Part shown: positions 1 through 12,226 of the stretch, piece after piece
Layout: each line of letters opens with the position of its first letter
Position numbering within the stretch: position 1 is the first letter of the stretch
Assembly: GCA_007115705.1 (NCBI GenBank)
Contig: QXEO01000143.1
Location: forward strand, 5,625,434 to 5,689,433
DNA from: Dactylis glomerata
Lineage: Eukaryota; Streptophyta; Magnoliopsida; Poales; Poaceae
DNA length: 64,000 nucleotides
Direction of reading: 5' to 3'
Notes under the pieces: model-generated
Told to the model about the DNA's origin: nothing
Database searches by the model: none
The model's input: the letters and a program-made list of their open reading frames with translations, nothing else
Translations under genes and position numbers: made by a program

Positions 1-3000
1 ACCCTGCCGGGACAGGGAAGTTGTAACACCCCACTTTTTGTAACCCTGTTTAGGTAGTGTTTAGTGAGCCAAAAATTAGGGCCAACAAAAACTTTTCGAG
101 CAAACCTCTGGAAGTACTATTTCTTGCTTGTTTGTTTTGGTTGTTATGTTAATGATGTCTGCTTGAGTTGCTTATTGAACACCATTGTGAGCCAACACAA
201 TCCTTGTGCCCTTGTGATCATGCTCTTACTTATGCTTCTAGCTATTTTTCCAAAACCATTATCTTGGCAAACTCTCCTTTTTATTCAAATTATTTTATTT
301 ATCCAAATAAGCGCCAAGATTTATTTTCTTGAGACAAAGCTTTTATCAAAACTAAGTATTTACAAAATTATCTAGACCTACAAAGTAGAGTGGTCCCACT
401 ATTTTACAAACTTTTATTTTGTTGATATTTATAAAAGGATTTCAAACACCTTTGAGAAAACTTTACAAGGGAGATGTTTATGTCTCAATTTGTTTCTAAA
501 ACTATCTACCAAAGCCTTACTCCTTTATTTGAAACTCTTTCCTACTTGACCTTGGCATGATCACCATTGGGCACTTATTCAATCATTGTTTCTGGTGATG
601 CTAGATTAGCTGCAAATGGTTGACCTTGTGTGGTGAGTTGACTTTGTGTGACTGTTTGACTTTGATGAGTTGCTTGTGTGTAGATATACTCCTCATATAG
701 GCCTGTGGCCTAACCTTTTCAAAACTCATCAATTTATATTTTGACCCATGTAGGTTATTCTCAATCTATCTTTCAAATAAAAACCCATCGTGTCATTTTC
801 CTCTCAATCCTGAATCCCTAACTCTAATGTCTTAGTCTTATTACAATGCATTAGGAGCTCCATTTTGAGGGATCTTAAAACTAATCAAACTGGCCCAAGG
901 AAAGCACCCTGGTGTTACTAGAATCATCTACATCCCATCTTAGAAGGCTCCTCTCAGCTATCACAAAATATTTTCTTGCAGTCATTTTATCAAACACCTA
1001 GTGTGTAGACTTAGTGTCTGTTAACAGATTCAATTTTCCAACACCTATATTAAGCTCCTCTATTCTATCCATGGCAATGTACCTTCCTAGAACTCATATT
1101 TGGCATGTGATCTTTCATTCTTTCCATTGCCACCTAGCCATTCGAGGCCATCTGATACTTGCTCTAATCCTGTTTCTGGCCCTAATCAAATCGCTGACCA
1201 TTTGACTATTATCATATGCACTCTTACTCACACTTCTAGAATTCGAAATAAATTGTTCAGAGACCATTCTTTGACCTATTCCTCTTCCTCTTGATCTACC
1301 CTAACTATCTATGCACTTGCATGTGCATCTTGACGTATGTCTCCCATCTATGTGACTAGGTTTTGAACCCTAGTCAAAACTGTTTCCACCTAGTATTCCT
1401 TGATCCTCTAGGTAATTTGTCAAACCTCAGCATAAAATCTCTCCATAAATTCATCTCCTCTCTGCTAGCATTTGAAAATGTTATTCTTGCAAAATATCTC
1501 TTTTCTTCCATCAAGAATAACTATTTCTCTATCTCATCTTTCTTGCATAATAAAATGCATATGAATGGTACCTTGTTATTTCATGCACCTTTTCTTTCTC
1601 ATCAAATATTTTATAATCTCCTACCTTGTTCTCCTATTCCTATAGGACCCTATGGACCCAAAAACCCTAGTGGTTCATCTTCAAAATTTTAAAATCTTGT
1701 CCCAAGTGGTTTAGTGCAAATCTTCACATTTTCAATTTTTGGTGATCTCGCCTAACATCTAATGAACTCTTCCAATTTGGCATTATAGTCAAACTCATCA
1801 AATCACACCCATCTAATTCATCTATGCGTGCCATTGATTGGAGTAATGTGGGACTAACCCAAAATCCAACACCTTGCATCATGCATGCATACATTCCCAT
1901 ATCTATCCCTAGCTAATCTAAATTCTCTTAAAACTTCACCAAACCATCACCCAGCCTTCTCCAGCACCTTCACCACCCTCTGGTCGAATTGTACTGTAGC
2001 ATCCCCCTCCCATCCTTGTCCTCTAGTGCTTGGAGGTAGTTGTTGGAAAGAAACATGCATGCATATTCAAATCTTGCCTTGACTTGTCTAAACCTTGCAG
2101 CAATGACCCTTCCAGAGCAAGGTACCCCCTCTGGACTCTCTCTTATCCTCTCCACCACCCTTGTTGCCCAACCAGAGGCCCCCTATGAGCCCCACATGTC
2201 CAAACCAACCTAACCCTACTCTCTCGGATTTATAAGCCCTCAGGCCACCCCAGACCCCCTCTCCACTCCCATTCGGTTCCCACACCTCTACCTCACCCTT
2301 CCAGAGCCCCAAGAACCATCCCTTAGCCTGCAGCAGAGGAGGAGGAGAGAAAACCTCCATTTCGATCTGCAGGAAGGGAGGGCAAAATGCCGACGATCTG
2401 AACCCTCTCTGCCCTCCCTCTCTGTTTGCAAACACTCACCCCGTTCATACCTACCTAACCCTACCCTTCTTCTTGGTCCAGGGACGCCGGAAGCCGAGGT
2501 CCCCGCAAGCCTGACGTGAAGCTCGCCTCGGCCGTCGCGCAGATCTGCATCCCGGCGTCTGTTCCGATAAACCCGACCCTCCCCGAGGTCGCCGTCGCCC
2601 GCCGCGTCTCCCCAGCACCTCCTCGTCGCCGGGGAAGGCCCCCAGGTGAGCCGCCGTGCCCCTCTGGCTGCGCTAGGGTTTGCTCGGGAGAGCCCTGCGT
2701 CGGCAGGAAGAAGACGACCCGGGGCCATCGATATAAACTTGATCCGACGGCCCAGGGAGCTCGATACCGGTTCGGCCTCCCGCGTGGCTGACCGGTGGGT
2801 CCCGCCTGGCAGCCCTTCGGGTCGGTTCTCCCGCGCGCTGCGGCCTGGCGTGGGCCGGCCCACGGCTGTGCCGCCCAGGCCTGTTCGGAATCCGGCCCGA
2901 TCTGTTTTTTTTTTAGAAATTGCGATTTAAACTTTTTGATTGATCTGTCAACTTGCAAAAATTATAGAAAAATATCTACAGGTCCAAATTGAGTGATTCA

Positions 3001-6000
3001 AAATCCTATGAGTTCCGATTGATGTGAACTATCTAGAAATATTGCATGCATAAATCTTTGGCCCTTGTAAAATTACTTGAATTAAATCTAGTTAAATAAG
3101 CACCCTTTTTTGTCAAAATTACAAATCTGAAGTTGTGTATATAGAATTGTTGTGTTACCAATTTTCAGGGGTACTCTTAGGTGTTAAATTGCATATCAAA
3201 CTCAGTTTGGTATTTTAGGACACATATATCTGCAGTAGTATTTGCTTTGGAAATAGTCTATTTAGTATAGTTTAATTTCTCACCTGCAGTAGGATAGGAA
3301 TTTATGAGTGAATCCAATTTCTAGAGTTAGCTTATAGTGATTTCTTGCCTGACTCACTGGTTTTGCTATTTTAGGGCTTTTATTCTTGCAGTAGTAATTG
3401 AAATGGCATTGTGTGTATTTAATCTTAGAAAAATCACCATTTTCTATAGGAATAGAATTTTGTGTTTAACCCAACTTTGTTGGATTGTGTTCTGGAAGAG
3501 CTTTCCAGAACACTTGACCTCATATTTTTCTGAATAACAGAGAATATTTGAGGATTTAATTGGTACTCTAGTGTTATTCTCCTATTGTTACTCCCATAGG
3601 AAATAAACCACACTTTGCTTTTCAGTAAATCCAACTTTGGTAGTTTCCTAAGATTGTTGTCAACCTGCAAGATTGATAGAGGTGCTGTTTGATTCACTGG
3701 ATGCCTGCATGCTTGAATTGGTTGCTAAGTGGTGGTGTTCACATCAACTTAAGAAACCCTAGTATCTAGTAGGCTTAACTTGTTAATTAAGAACCTTTAA
3801 AACTTTGTTTGTTTTCTAAACTTGTTTGCTTCTGATACTCCTTGATAAGATGGTATGAGTGCTGAAATGCTTGTGACTTGTGTATGCATGTGTGCTTATT
3901 GTGTGCTTTTATTTTTCCGGCGATAGAATCGAACGAGGAGTGTACCGAGGAGGGTGAAGTGTACGAGTACCAGGAGGAAGAAGACCAGGGACAAGCTACT
4001 AAGGCAAGCCATCTAACTTGATGCATATCTGAACCCTAATTACACATTTGCATGTCTCCTTCTAATTTTATTACAGTGCATTGATTTATGTTGCTATAGT
4101 CCCTATAGCAATGGTTTGTTGACTCAAGCTCCGCGAGTCAAGTTGTTGTCATCCATCGAGATGACCCCCTTTGCTACCTATTCCAATACCCCTGAAGTAG
4201 TGGCTTGTTGGTTAGCAACAATGCCTTTGATAAACTTTCTAGTGGAGCTAAAACTCTAGGACTGGGAACACTCAAAGAAAGTTTACAAAATGTTTTTTTC
4301 CAAAAACCTTGGGGTAGCACCTACCCCACTGAAGTGATTTCAAAAATGGTTTTTATGTCCGGAGGACAAGGAGATGGTGGTTTTCAAAAGACATTGGTGA
4401 TCACTAGGCGTTCGCTCAGAACAATTAACCCGTGCAACCACATTACCCTGGTATGGGACGGGGCTTAGTCGGAAGTTTATCTGCCTTAGTGCGGGGAGCC
4501 TCGCACTATATAAGGGTCTGGAGGACCCCGGAATCCGGGTTGTCACAAGTGGTGGGCAATAGTGTAGTGGGCCCGCCAATAGGCTACCCGTCCGGAAGAC
4601 ACTTGGGTTTCTCCCGCCGTGGCACTGGAACTACGCTCGGCAGAGGTAGACGGCCAGGGTTTGCCGGGGATGTATACTCCACAGGGTAGGCGCCCGTATT
4701 AAGGTGGATAGATGGAAGGCTATGATCGATTATCCGAACCCCGCATACTTGTGTATGACGGTCCGTGGTGGTATCCCGGCGGATTTATCGGATGGTGTGG
4801 GTAAAGTGTACAACCTCTGCAGAGTGAAATTCTATTCGAATAGCCGAGTCCTCGGTCATGGATGGTTGGGACGACCGTTGCCTAGCCCAATGTCGGTTTT
4901 GTTTTTCAAAATGGATTTCGGAAAGAAATGGAGAAAGTGTCGGACGAAGTACTCGGAGGGTACTGCCGTGGCACGTGCTTGGTTTCGGAGTACTTGGAGG
5001 GTACTGCCGAAGGTGGAAAGTGGTCATGTGTGATTGACCAGAATTAATAAGGAGGGTGGTCATGTTTGATTGACCCCCGGCTCTTCTCTTGAAAATGAGT
5101 TCCCCCTTCCCTAGAGCTTTTACTAAAGATGTTTTACAAAAACTCTTCTTTAATAAGGATATAGAGGTGTCGTATGACACGCTATATCGACACGAAAAAT
5201 TGACTAGATAGGGAAAACTAGATTAGAGCCTTTCTCCTTGCTACAGCCAAACTGCATATTTGTCCTCTCCCCTTTTAGATGGTTTGCGAGTACAATTCAA
5301 ATGTACTCACGGCTTTGTCCCTGGCTATTAACTTGGCCAGATTATGAAGACTTTGAAGACGATGGTGAGGAGTTCGGCGACGCCTGTGCGAACTAGGAAC
5401 GTCTCCCAGTCAGTTGCCTGTAGGGTAGTAGGCATGATGTGGGTCATCAACGTTGCTTGGTATCCGCTGCGTAGTTTGTAAACTTGCCCTGCGTGGCATT
5501 ATCAGTCTTGGTCATGTGACCAATTGTAAGACTTTTTATTCGGTACTGTAATGGATGATGTAACTTTGATATCAGCTCGGTTATGTGGACTCACGACATA
5601 CTGATCATGGGATCGTGAGTTGTATGCATAACGGGAATTCCGGGTGGTAAACCGGGGTCCCCACAGAAGTGCCCCCAGAGCCATCTCCATCGGTCTCCAT
5701 CGCCGTCTCCGCCATCTCCATCGACCTCACCGCCATCTCCATCAACCTTGCTGTCTCCTATGATGAGGAGGGAGTAGTTCATCCCCGGGGCTGAGGGCTC
5801 TACCGGTAGCTATGTGGTTCACCTCTCTCTCCCATGATGTGATCTCTATGTGATCGTGAGCTTTGTATCATGTTGAATAAGTAGATGCTACTCTTCATCA
5901 TTATGTGTACTCTAGTGGTGTTATTAAAGTAATCTATTCCTTCTGCCATGGTGCAACGGTGACAGTGTGTGCATCATGGTGGTACTTGGTCTAGGCTACG

Positions 6001-6707
6001 ATTGTGATCTCTTATGGATTATGAGAATAATTATCACTATGATAGTATTGAAGTGATCTATTCCTCCTTTCATGGTGTAATGTTGACAGTGTGTGCACCG
6101 TGGTAGTACTTGGTCTAAGTTGCAATAATATTTATCTTGAGTTGTGATTTGATTTGGATATCTCTATGAGCGGTGTTTGTCAAGTACTTGATGAACTTTA
6201 AGGGGTGCTTCTATAGCCACTACACAATGATTAGTGTTATTCAATAGGAGAGTAATTCAGAGTAGCATAGTGAAGAGAAGTTATTTATTTGTTCAATTAT
6301 GTTATATTTGTTGGGAGTGTGTCCACTAGTGAAAGTATGATCCCCAGACCTTGTTTCCAAGCTTTGCACACCGTTTACTTGCTATTTTGTTACTTGTTTG
6401 CTTGCTGCCATTTTTATTCCAGATTGCATTTACTACTTATAATCATCTATACTACTTGTATTTCACTATCTCTTCACCGAACTAGTGCACCTATACATCT
6501 GACAAGTGTATTGGGTGTGTTGGGGACACAAGAGACTTTCTGTATCGTAATTGCAGGGTTGTTTGAGAGGGATAGCTTTGAACTCTTCCTCCGTGAGTTT
6601 GATAAACCTTGGGTGAACCACTTAAGGAAAACTTGCTGCTGCTCTACAAACCTCTGCACTTGGAGGCTCAACACTGTCTACAAGAACAGAAGCGTGTGTA
6701 GACATCA
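1..6707 (+). mobile_element. Gypsy LTR (solo or 3' LTR), split and cut by window edge
   Basis: Bases 1-21 and 5666-6707 are the two visible parts of one LTR of the TGATACG family also seen at 10721-12226, 15800-25342 and 61193-62628. The shared text includes the repeated CCATCTCCATC stretch, the conserved unit near 6289-6650 and the terminus GTAGACATCA ending at 6707. The LTR start lies left of the window. What follows 6707 is not the tRNA-Asp primer site seen after the family's 5' LTRs, so this is a 3' LTR or a solo LTR. The open frame at 6289-6831 is a chance frame that recurs in every copy and is not a gene. Confidence 0.85.
22..5665. mobile_element. 5.6-kb insertion, probable giant solo LTR
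   Basis: The inserted block begins TGTAACACCCC at 22 and ends GGGTCCCCACA at 5665, so it has TG..CA ends. It is flanked by the 5-bp duplication GAAGT (17-21 and 5666-5670). No second copy of either terminus lies inside, no primer site or polypurine tract was seen, and no long retroviral-type ORF is present. One very long LTR left after recombination fits best. A GC-rich stretch at about 2460-2900 and short tandem duplications near 4945-5075 lie inside. The size and text recall the long-LTR Sukkula-type Gypsy elements of Triticeae, a name given from memory. A large non-coding element without repeated ends is the alternative. Confidence 0.7.
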
Positions 6708-6944
6708 CAAACCAACATACACATACTTGAGTACTCAAAATAGAGCAAGTATGGAGCACAACATATACAACACATGCAAGATACAAAACCCAACACATGA
6801 AAAAGGGGCGAGTAACTTTCAATGTAGATAAGTTGAGTACATATTACCGCAAGGAGGAACATTGGATATATGATAGAAACAAGATAATCCAATTTCTTCA
6901 TGATATAGCCAAGTCTTCAACGCCCTCCAATAAACACCTATTGA

Positions 6945-7325
6945 TTAAGTTTTGGCTTGTTGATCCCCAACCAAGTTTGGTCCTAAGAAGTTAGTCACAA
7001 TAGGTTTGAAAACCCAAATGGTTCTTTTCTTGACACCACTTTGAGCACCAACACATTTGGCAAACACATTGCCAACCTTATTCTTGCAAAGTGAATAAGC
7101 ACCATCAATTATAATAGGGTTGGTTGAGTTACCCATAGTGCATGAAGAAGAAAGGTGACCCTTCTCACGACATATGTAGCAAGTTTTTTTCTTCACCTTT
7201 TTCTCACTTGATTTCTCCATAATGGGGGCATTAGCTTGATTCTTCTTGTGAAGAGACCTTTCTTCAACTCGAGGTTGAGCATGGCCTTGAACTTGTGGAC
7301 GCTTCCCTTGTTGCTTCTCAACTAG
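6945..7325 (-). pseudogene. Retrotransposon Gag fragment with zinc knuckle
   Basis: A minus-strand frame stays open from about 7325 down to 6945. It is rich in Lys and Gln and carries a CX2CX4HX4C zinc knuckle (CYICREKGHLSSSC) near the middle. This is the nucleic-acid-binding motif of retroelement Gag proteins. The text downstream of the knuckle resembles Copia-type gag of grasses, which is a family impression only. No protease, integrase or reverse transcriptase follows: the fragment stops at 6945 and the LTR of another element ends at 6707. It is an element relic, not a host gene. Confidence 0.6.
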
Positions 7326-8045
7326 TGTCTTCCACGCTTTTTGTTGTCGTAAAGCTGACCGGCGAGTTTACCTCGCTGGAAAAGCCTGTCGTTGATTCTG
7401 ACACTGCTATAGTCGCGGTTTCTCGTGCCGACGGATCTGATTTCGTCGGATCTAAGAGGCAAATAGAACCTAAAGAACCGATGTGAAAGTTTAGGCTTCC
7501 AATCGTCAGGTCCATCTCCTGATCCAAGCTTGCAAAGACCAGAGTAAAGGCTGGTGGATGAGGTTGAAAATCTATGGTCCCAAAGGATATCTCATTTCCG
7601 TTGACTTTTGAGTTGCTGTTGGCTGAGAGCAAAAAAGCCATCGAATTCATGATTCCAAGGCCCAATGTCCCCATGGTCGGTGCCAATTGACGAGGGTTAA
7701 CTCGGCAAATGTCCTGGATTAAGGACTTAGGATCGAGGGAAGAGGGCGTCGGATGAACTCGAAGGTAAAGGTCAATCAAACAAGGCGAGGTTTGGTGTAT
7801 ATTGAGAATAAGCGTAATACTCAATTGGCTCAATCTCAATCTAACTCAGGCCGGCCTCTCCTGGCCCCTTTATATAGGTGGCCAGGTCTCAAGGATCCGA
7901 TTGGGTTTAATATAAAATACAATATCTGTATACGATATCAACTTCGTATTTTGACTACATCTATGCTTAGGTCTCCCTAGCGGGCCCCATGGGTACCAAG
8001 ATAATGGGCCTTATTAGCTATACCCTTATCACTATGAGACCAGTA
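7326..8045 (-). mobile_element. Unclassified repeat with promoter-like segment
   Basis: This segment lies between the Gag fragment and the LTR fragment at 8046-8622. On the minus strand it has a TATA-like CTATATAAAG at about 7870-7879, followed by a 173-codon open frame (7839-7318) without recognisable motifs that ends at the Gag fragment. It is probably a piece of another LTR or a separate insertion. I could not define its ends. Confidence 0.3.
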
Positions 8046-8622
8046 AGAAAGAAACCCTATCAAGATTATACCTTTGCCTTGCGCATTCCACTTGATCTAG
8101 ATGATGACGTTCTTGATCTTCTCAAGTTGGACTACCTTTCTTGATTACACTTGCCCGGTGAAGTCTTGCGGGTTGCTCCCCATAGTACACTATGGGAGAG
8201 ACACTAGTAGAAATATCTTCACATGTCCATTACCACCAAATGGACATCGAGCTTTAAGCAAATGATATCTTCTAGATGCCTATATTGAACTTGCACTTTG
8301 ACTTGATGAACATTGTGCTTCATCTTCTTCCTTCATAATGATGATGTCTTGAGAATGCACATGAGAGCTCACTCCATCTTATTCCTCAAGACACTTTCTA
8401 TATAGCCTCAATTCCCTTATGAACAATCTTCGGATCACTCCTTGAATAACACCTTGATCATCACACAATCTTCTTTATTTTCATCTTATTAACCCTTGAA
8501 ACCAACATATGGCTCAAGCATTGTCTACAGACAAGTCCTACAAATATAACTTGATGCAAACATTAGTCCATATGGATTGTCATTAATTACCAAAACCACA
8601 CATGGGGGCACATGCTCTTTCA
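8046..8622 (-). mobile_element. LTR fragment, minus strand
   Basis: Read on the minus strand this begins TGAAAGAGCATG at 8622 and continues through a (T)GTGGTTTTGGTAATT stretch, which I recognise as the start of an LTR common in Triticeae. It runs to about 8046. Together with the zinc-knuckle fragment in the same orientation it is probably part of one decayed element. No target duplication was found. Confidence 0.5.
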
Positions 8623-10015
8623 CTCTCTCTCTCTTCCACAAGGGCAAATATTTCATGGTCGACTTCATACAATATCAAGAGAGAAAATTAACACACAAAT
8701 TTATAAAAAAAGAGTACAACATCTTTATTTCATATCATAATCTTGGCTAGGGTTTCACCATCTCCCCAAGAACTAAGGATATACATATACACATAGAGGG
8801 TAGCAACATCATCATAACAATGAAATGGATGAATAACATGGGGGAGATGTATATTTGTATGAATCCACAACTTGAGTCAAGGGATTACAACAAGATGAAT
8901 AGAAACGGTGATGGAGATGATGGAGATGCAAAGGTTGGTGATGGAGATGATGCCCAATCCTCCTTCGATCCTAATGGCAATGAAGATTGGTGCCCTTCTG
9001 GTAGTTCCCCCCTCCAGATACCTTCCGGAGGTGATGTTTCTATGAGTTCTAGTGTCTACAAATGTCAGATCTTTGATCTGTCTGTACGATATGAAAGTAT
9101 TTGACCAGGCTGTGTGTCTGACACACGGTCGGGCTACGGCCGTACCAGTGGTCGCCAAAGCTTCTGTTGCTTGATTATTTGATTGGCTTTAGCCCAGGTG
9201 CGAGAATAATTGCAATTGAGGTTTTAATGGTCTTCAATTAACAAATTTCTGCCCAAAAATGATGATTCCATTGATTGTGTCCATTTACTCCTTCCATTCA
9301 GAGATCTGTTTGAAACAAGCGCAGTAAAATACCAAAATCCTATCGCTACTCATGTAAAAAACAATAAGTAAACATGCTTCAAAAATGCACTCATCAGTTG
9401 GTTGTTGAAAAACTATTTTGCTCCTAGCTATCGATCGCCACGTATCACTAAGAGCCAACCCTAATTCCCCTGATAGTCACCGCCCACATCGCACCTCTGC
9501 AGCTGCTGCTAGCACCTGCCACTAGGGATAAAAAAGAGTGGAAACTGACAAAACTGGTTGATGCCACATTTGTTTTAATTTTTTTTGCGGAAGTGAAAAC
9601 AAATATAGAAACTCCATAAACAAATATGAAATAGTTATTGTAGGAATTGTATATGGATCGAATACAATGCTGACACAGATGAAAAAAAGGATGATTACCA
9701 GAACTAAGAGCCCCTCGAGTCATTAAGAAAAATGTAAGCAACTCAAGTGAATCAATAAACTTGTTTCCCAACCCTATCACAATTGCTCAATGTAATGAGG
9801 AGTAGGGGATGGGATGCTTAGGCATTTTAGTTTTACAAGGTCACATATTTGTATGCAAGATTGGCCATGCAAAACAATCGTAAAATGGAAATTCTGCATT
9901 AGACGGTAAATGGGAAACGATGTTTTGTTTTTTCTTTTGGAATTTTTTCTGTTTCACAAAATTTTGATTCCAATTTCGTTTTTTTTCTACTGGAAACTAG
10001 GAAAGTTTCTACTCC
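8623..10015. other. No gene seen; repeat-like
   Basis: This stretch has no convincing coding region. At 8820-9060 there is a GATGGAGATGATGG-rich segment resembling LTR sequence, and 9560-10015 is AT-rich with T-runs. Nothing can be assigned to a family with confidence. Confidence 0.4.
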
Positions 10016-10720
10016 ATTTTCATTCCTACCTGACATGGTGGCTGCGGTCCCCATCTTTGAAGGAGATAGGGGGTTACTAGGCGTGATGGTGAAGGTGGAG
10101 GTTGGCCCTTGTGGGATGGCCCGGATGGTGAAAAGGAAGCAAGGGTGGTGGCACTAGTTGTCTTCTCCCGTCCAACTTGCCGATCTTCTTGCTATCGGTC
10201 ATCCTTGATCTGGTCGCCGCCAAGTTCTAGACTCCTTTTACTAATTTTTTTCATGAATTGGCACATGACGCTCATGGAATTCTGGATCAGGTGGGATCTG
10301 GTCGTGCATATTTGCAAACATCAACATATGTAGCTTCAAGGGGGCGTATCTCAAAGTTCTGCTTTTTGTCGACACCATGGGCTATGTCGACATCGACATC
10401 TATGTCTTGACCTCCGTGGTGTTGGCAGAGGTTGGTGATGTCAAAGTGGCAATGATTGGAAGACATAAGGTCTTGATGGCTCAAGTGGAGTTTGAGACTG
10501 CTAAGTAATGGTGAAGGCAGAGTCTTGTATGTGATGAAGACAATGCTTCACAAGATAATATGTGAGCATGATTCTGGTGCGGTGCGATGCTCCTGTAAAC
10601 CACACACTTGAGCTTGGTGATTGATGATTTGTAGCAGTGGCTTCGACAAGTGGGGCGGGTATACAAGGGGACTTTGAACTTTTGGTGGTGCTCCTTGAGT
10701 ATATTTTCACTGTGAAAACC
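10016..10720 (+). mobile_element. Left part of a split LINE-like retroposon
   Basis: Non-coding, G/T-rich sequence resembling the 3' regions of grass LINE-type retroposons. It continues at 25343 after the Gypsy insertion at 10721-25342, as shown by the AAACC duplicated on both sides. The continuation ends near 25660 in TTGATGCAGAG, a motif I associate with LINE 3' ends. No ORF1, endonuclease or reverse transcriptase is visible. Confidence 0.4.
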
Positions 10721-12226
10721 TGATGTCTACGCACGCGTCTGTTCTTGTAGACAGTGTTGGGCCTCCAAGTGCAGAGGTTTGTAGAACAGCAGCAAGTTTC
10801 CCTTAAGTGGATCACCCAAGGTTTATCGAACTCAGGGAGGAAGAGGTCAAAGCTATCCCTCTCAAACAACCCTGCAATTACGATACAGAAAGTCTCTTGT
10901 GTCCCCAACACACCCAATACACTTGTCAGATGTATAGGTGCACTAGTTCGGCGAAGAGATAGTGAAATACAAGCGGTAGTGATGATTATAAGTAGCAAAT
11001 GTGGTCTAAAATAAATATCGCTGCGAGCAAACATATAACAAAACAGGAAGTAAACGGTGTACAATGCTTGGAAACAAGGCCTAGGGATCATACTTTCACT
11101 AGTGGACACACTCCCAACAAATATAACATAATTGAACAAATAAATAACTTCTCTTCACTATGGTACTCTGAATTACTCTCCTATTGAATAACACTAATCA
11201 TTGCGTAGGGCTATGAAGCACTCCTCAAAGTTCATCAAGTACTTGACAAACACCACTCATAGAGATATCCAAATCAAATCACAATTCAAGATAAATATTA
11301 TTGCAACTTAGACCAAGTACTAATACGGTGCACACACTGTCAACATTACACCATGAAAGAAGGAATAGATCACTTCAATACTATCATAGTAATAATTATT
11401 CTCATAATCCATAAGAGATCAAAATCGTAGCCTAGACCAAGTACCACCATGATGCACGCATTGTCACCGTTACACCATGGCAGGAGGAATAGATTACTTT
11501 AATAATAGCACTAGAGTACACATAATATCTGAATAATAACATCTACTTGTTCAACATGATACAAAGCTCACGATCACATAAAGATCATATCATGGGAGAG
11601 AGAGGTGAACCACATAGCTACCGGTAGAGCCCTCAGCCCCGGGGATGAACTACTCCCTCCTTATCATAGAAGACAACAAGGTTGATGGAGATGGCGGTGA
11701 GGTCGATGGAGACGGCGGAGACGGCGATGGAGACCGATGGAGATGGCTCTGGGGGCACTTCCCCATCCCGACAGGGTGCCGAAACAGAGACTTCTGTTCC
11801 CCGAAATTCGTCGATGGCAGCGGCGGAGCTACAGAACTGTTCTGGAAATTTCGCCGACTCCCCTAGGGTTTTCCGTCCCGAGGCTTTATATAGGCGAAAG
11901 GGCGTCGTCAGGGGGCAGCCAGGGGGCGCCACCTATGTGTGAGGGCGGCCTCTGGCCCCCCTCCGGCTCTCTTTCGGTCTTCGGGAAGCTTCCGGAAAAA
12001 ATAAGACTTCTGGCTTTTGTTTTGTCCAATTCCGAGAATATTTCCTGTGTAGCTTTTCTGAAACACAAAAATAGCAGAAAACAGGGAACTGGCACTGTGG
12101 CATCTTGTCAATAGGTTAGTTCCAGAAATCGCATAAAAACGCCACGAAGTGTAACAAAACATAAGGCAAATGGTGCAAAAACAAGCATGGAGCATCAAAA
12201 ATTATAGATACATTTGAGACGTATCA
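10721..12226 (-). repeat. 3' LTR of the split Gypsy
   Basis: On the minus strand this starts TGATACGTCTCAAATG at 12226 and ends GTAGACATCA at 10721, 1506 bp. A TATA box (CTATATAAAGCC on the minus strand) lies near 11884-11895. It lacks about 38 bp near 11920 that the sister LTR carries near 25010-25050. Confidence 0.92.

Noticed and set aside
2288..2958. Overlapping 165-191 codon minus-strand frames
   Set aside because: They lie in the GC-rich part of the probable giant LTR, are Arg/Pro/Gly-rich and have no recognisable motif.
7326..8203. Possible 878-bp LTR with TGTCT/AGACA ends and CTAG repeats
   Set aside because: The duplication is only 4 bases, and the part beyond about 8046 reads as continuous with the LTR fragment ending at 8622.
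10501..11139. 212-codon frame starting MFNYVIFVGSVS
   Set aside because: The same frame recurs at 6289, 15646 and 61934 because it lies in a repeated LTR; it is LTR sequence, not a gene.
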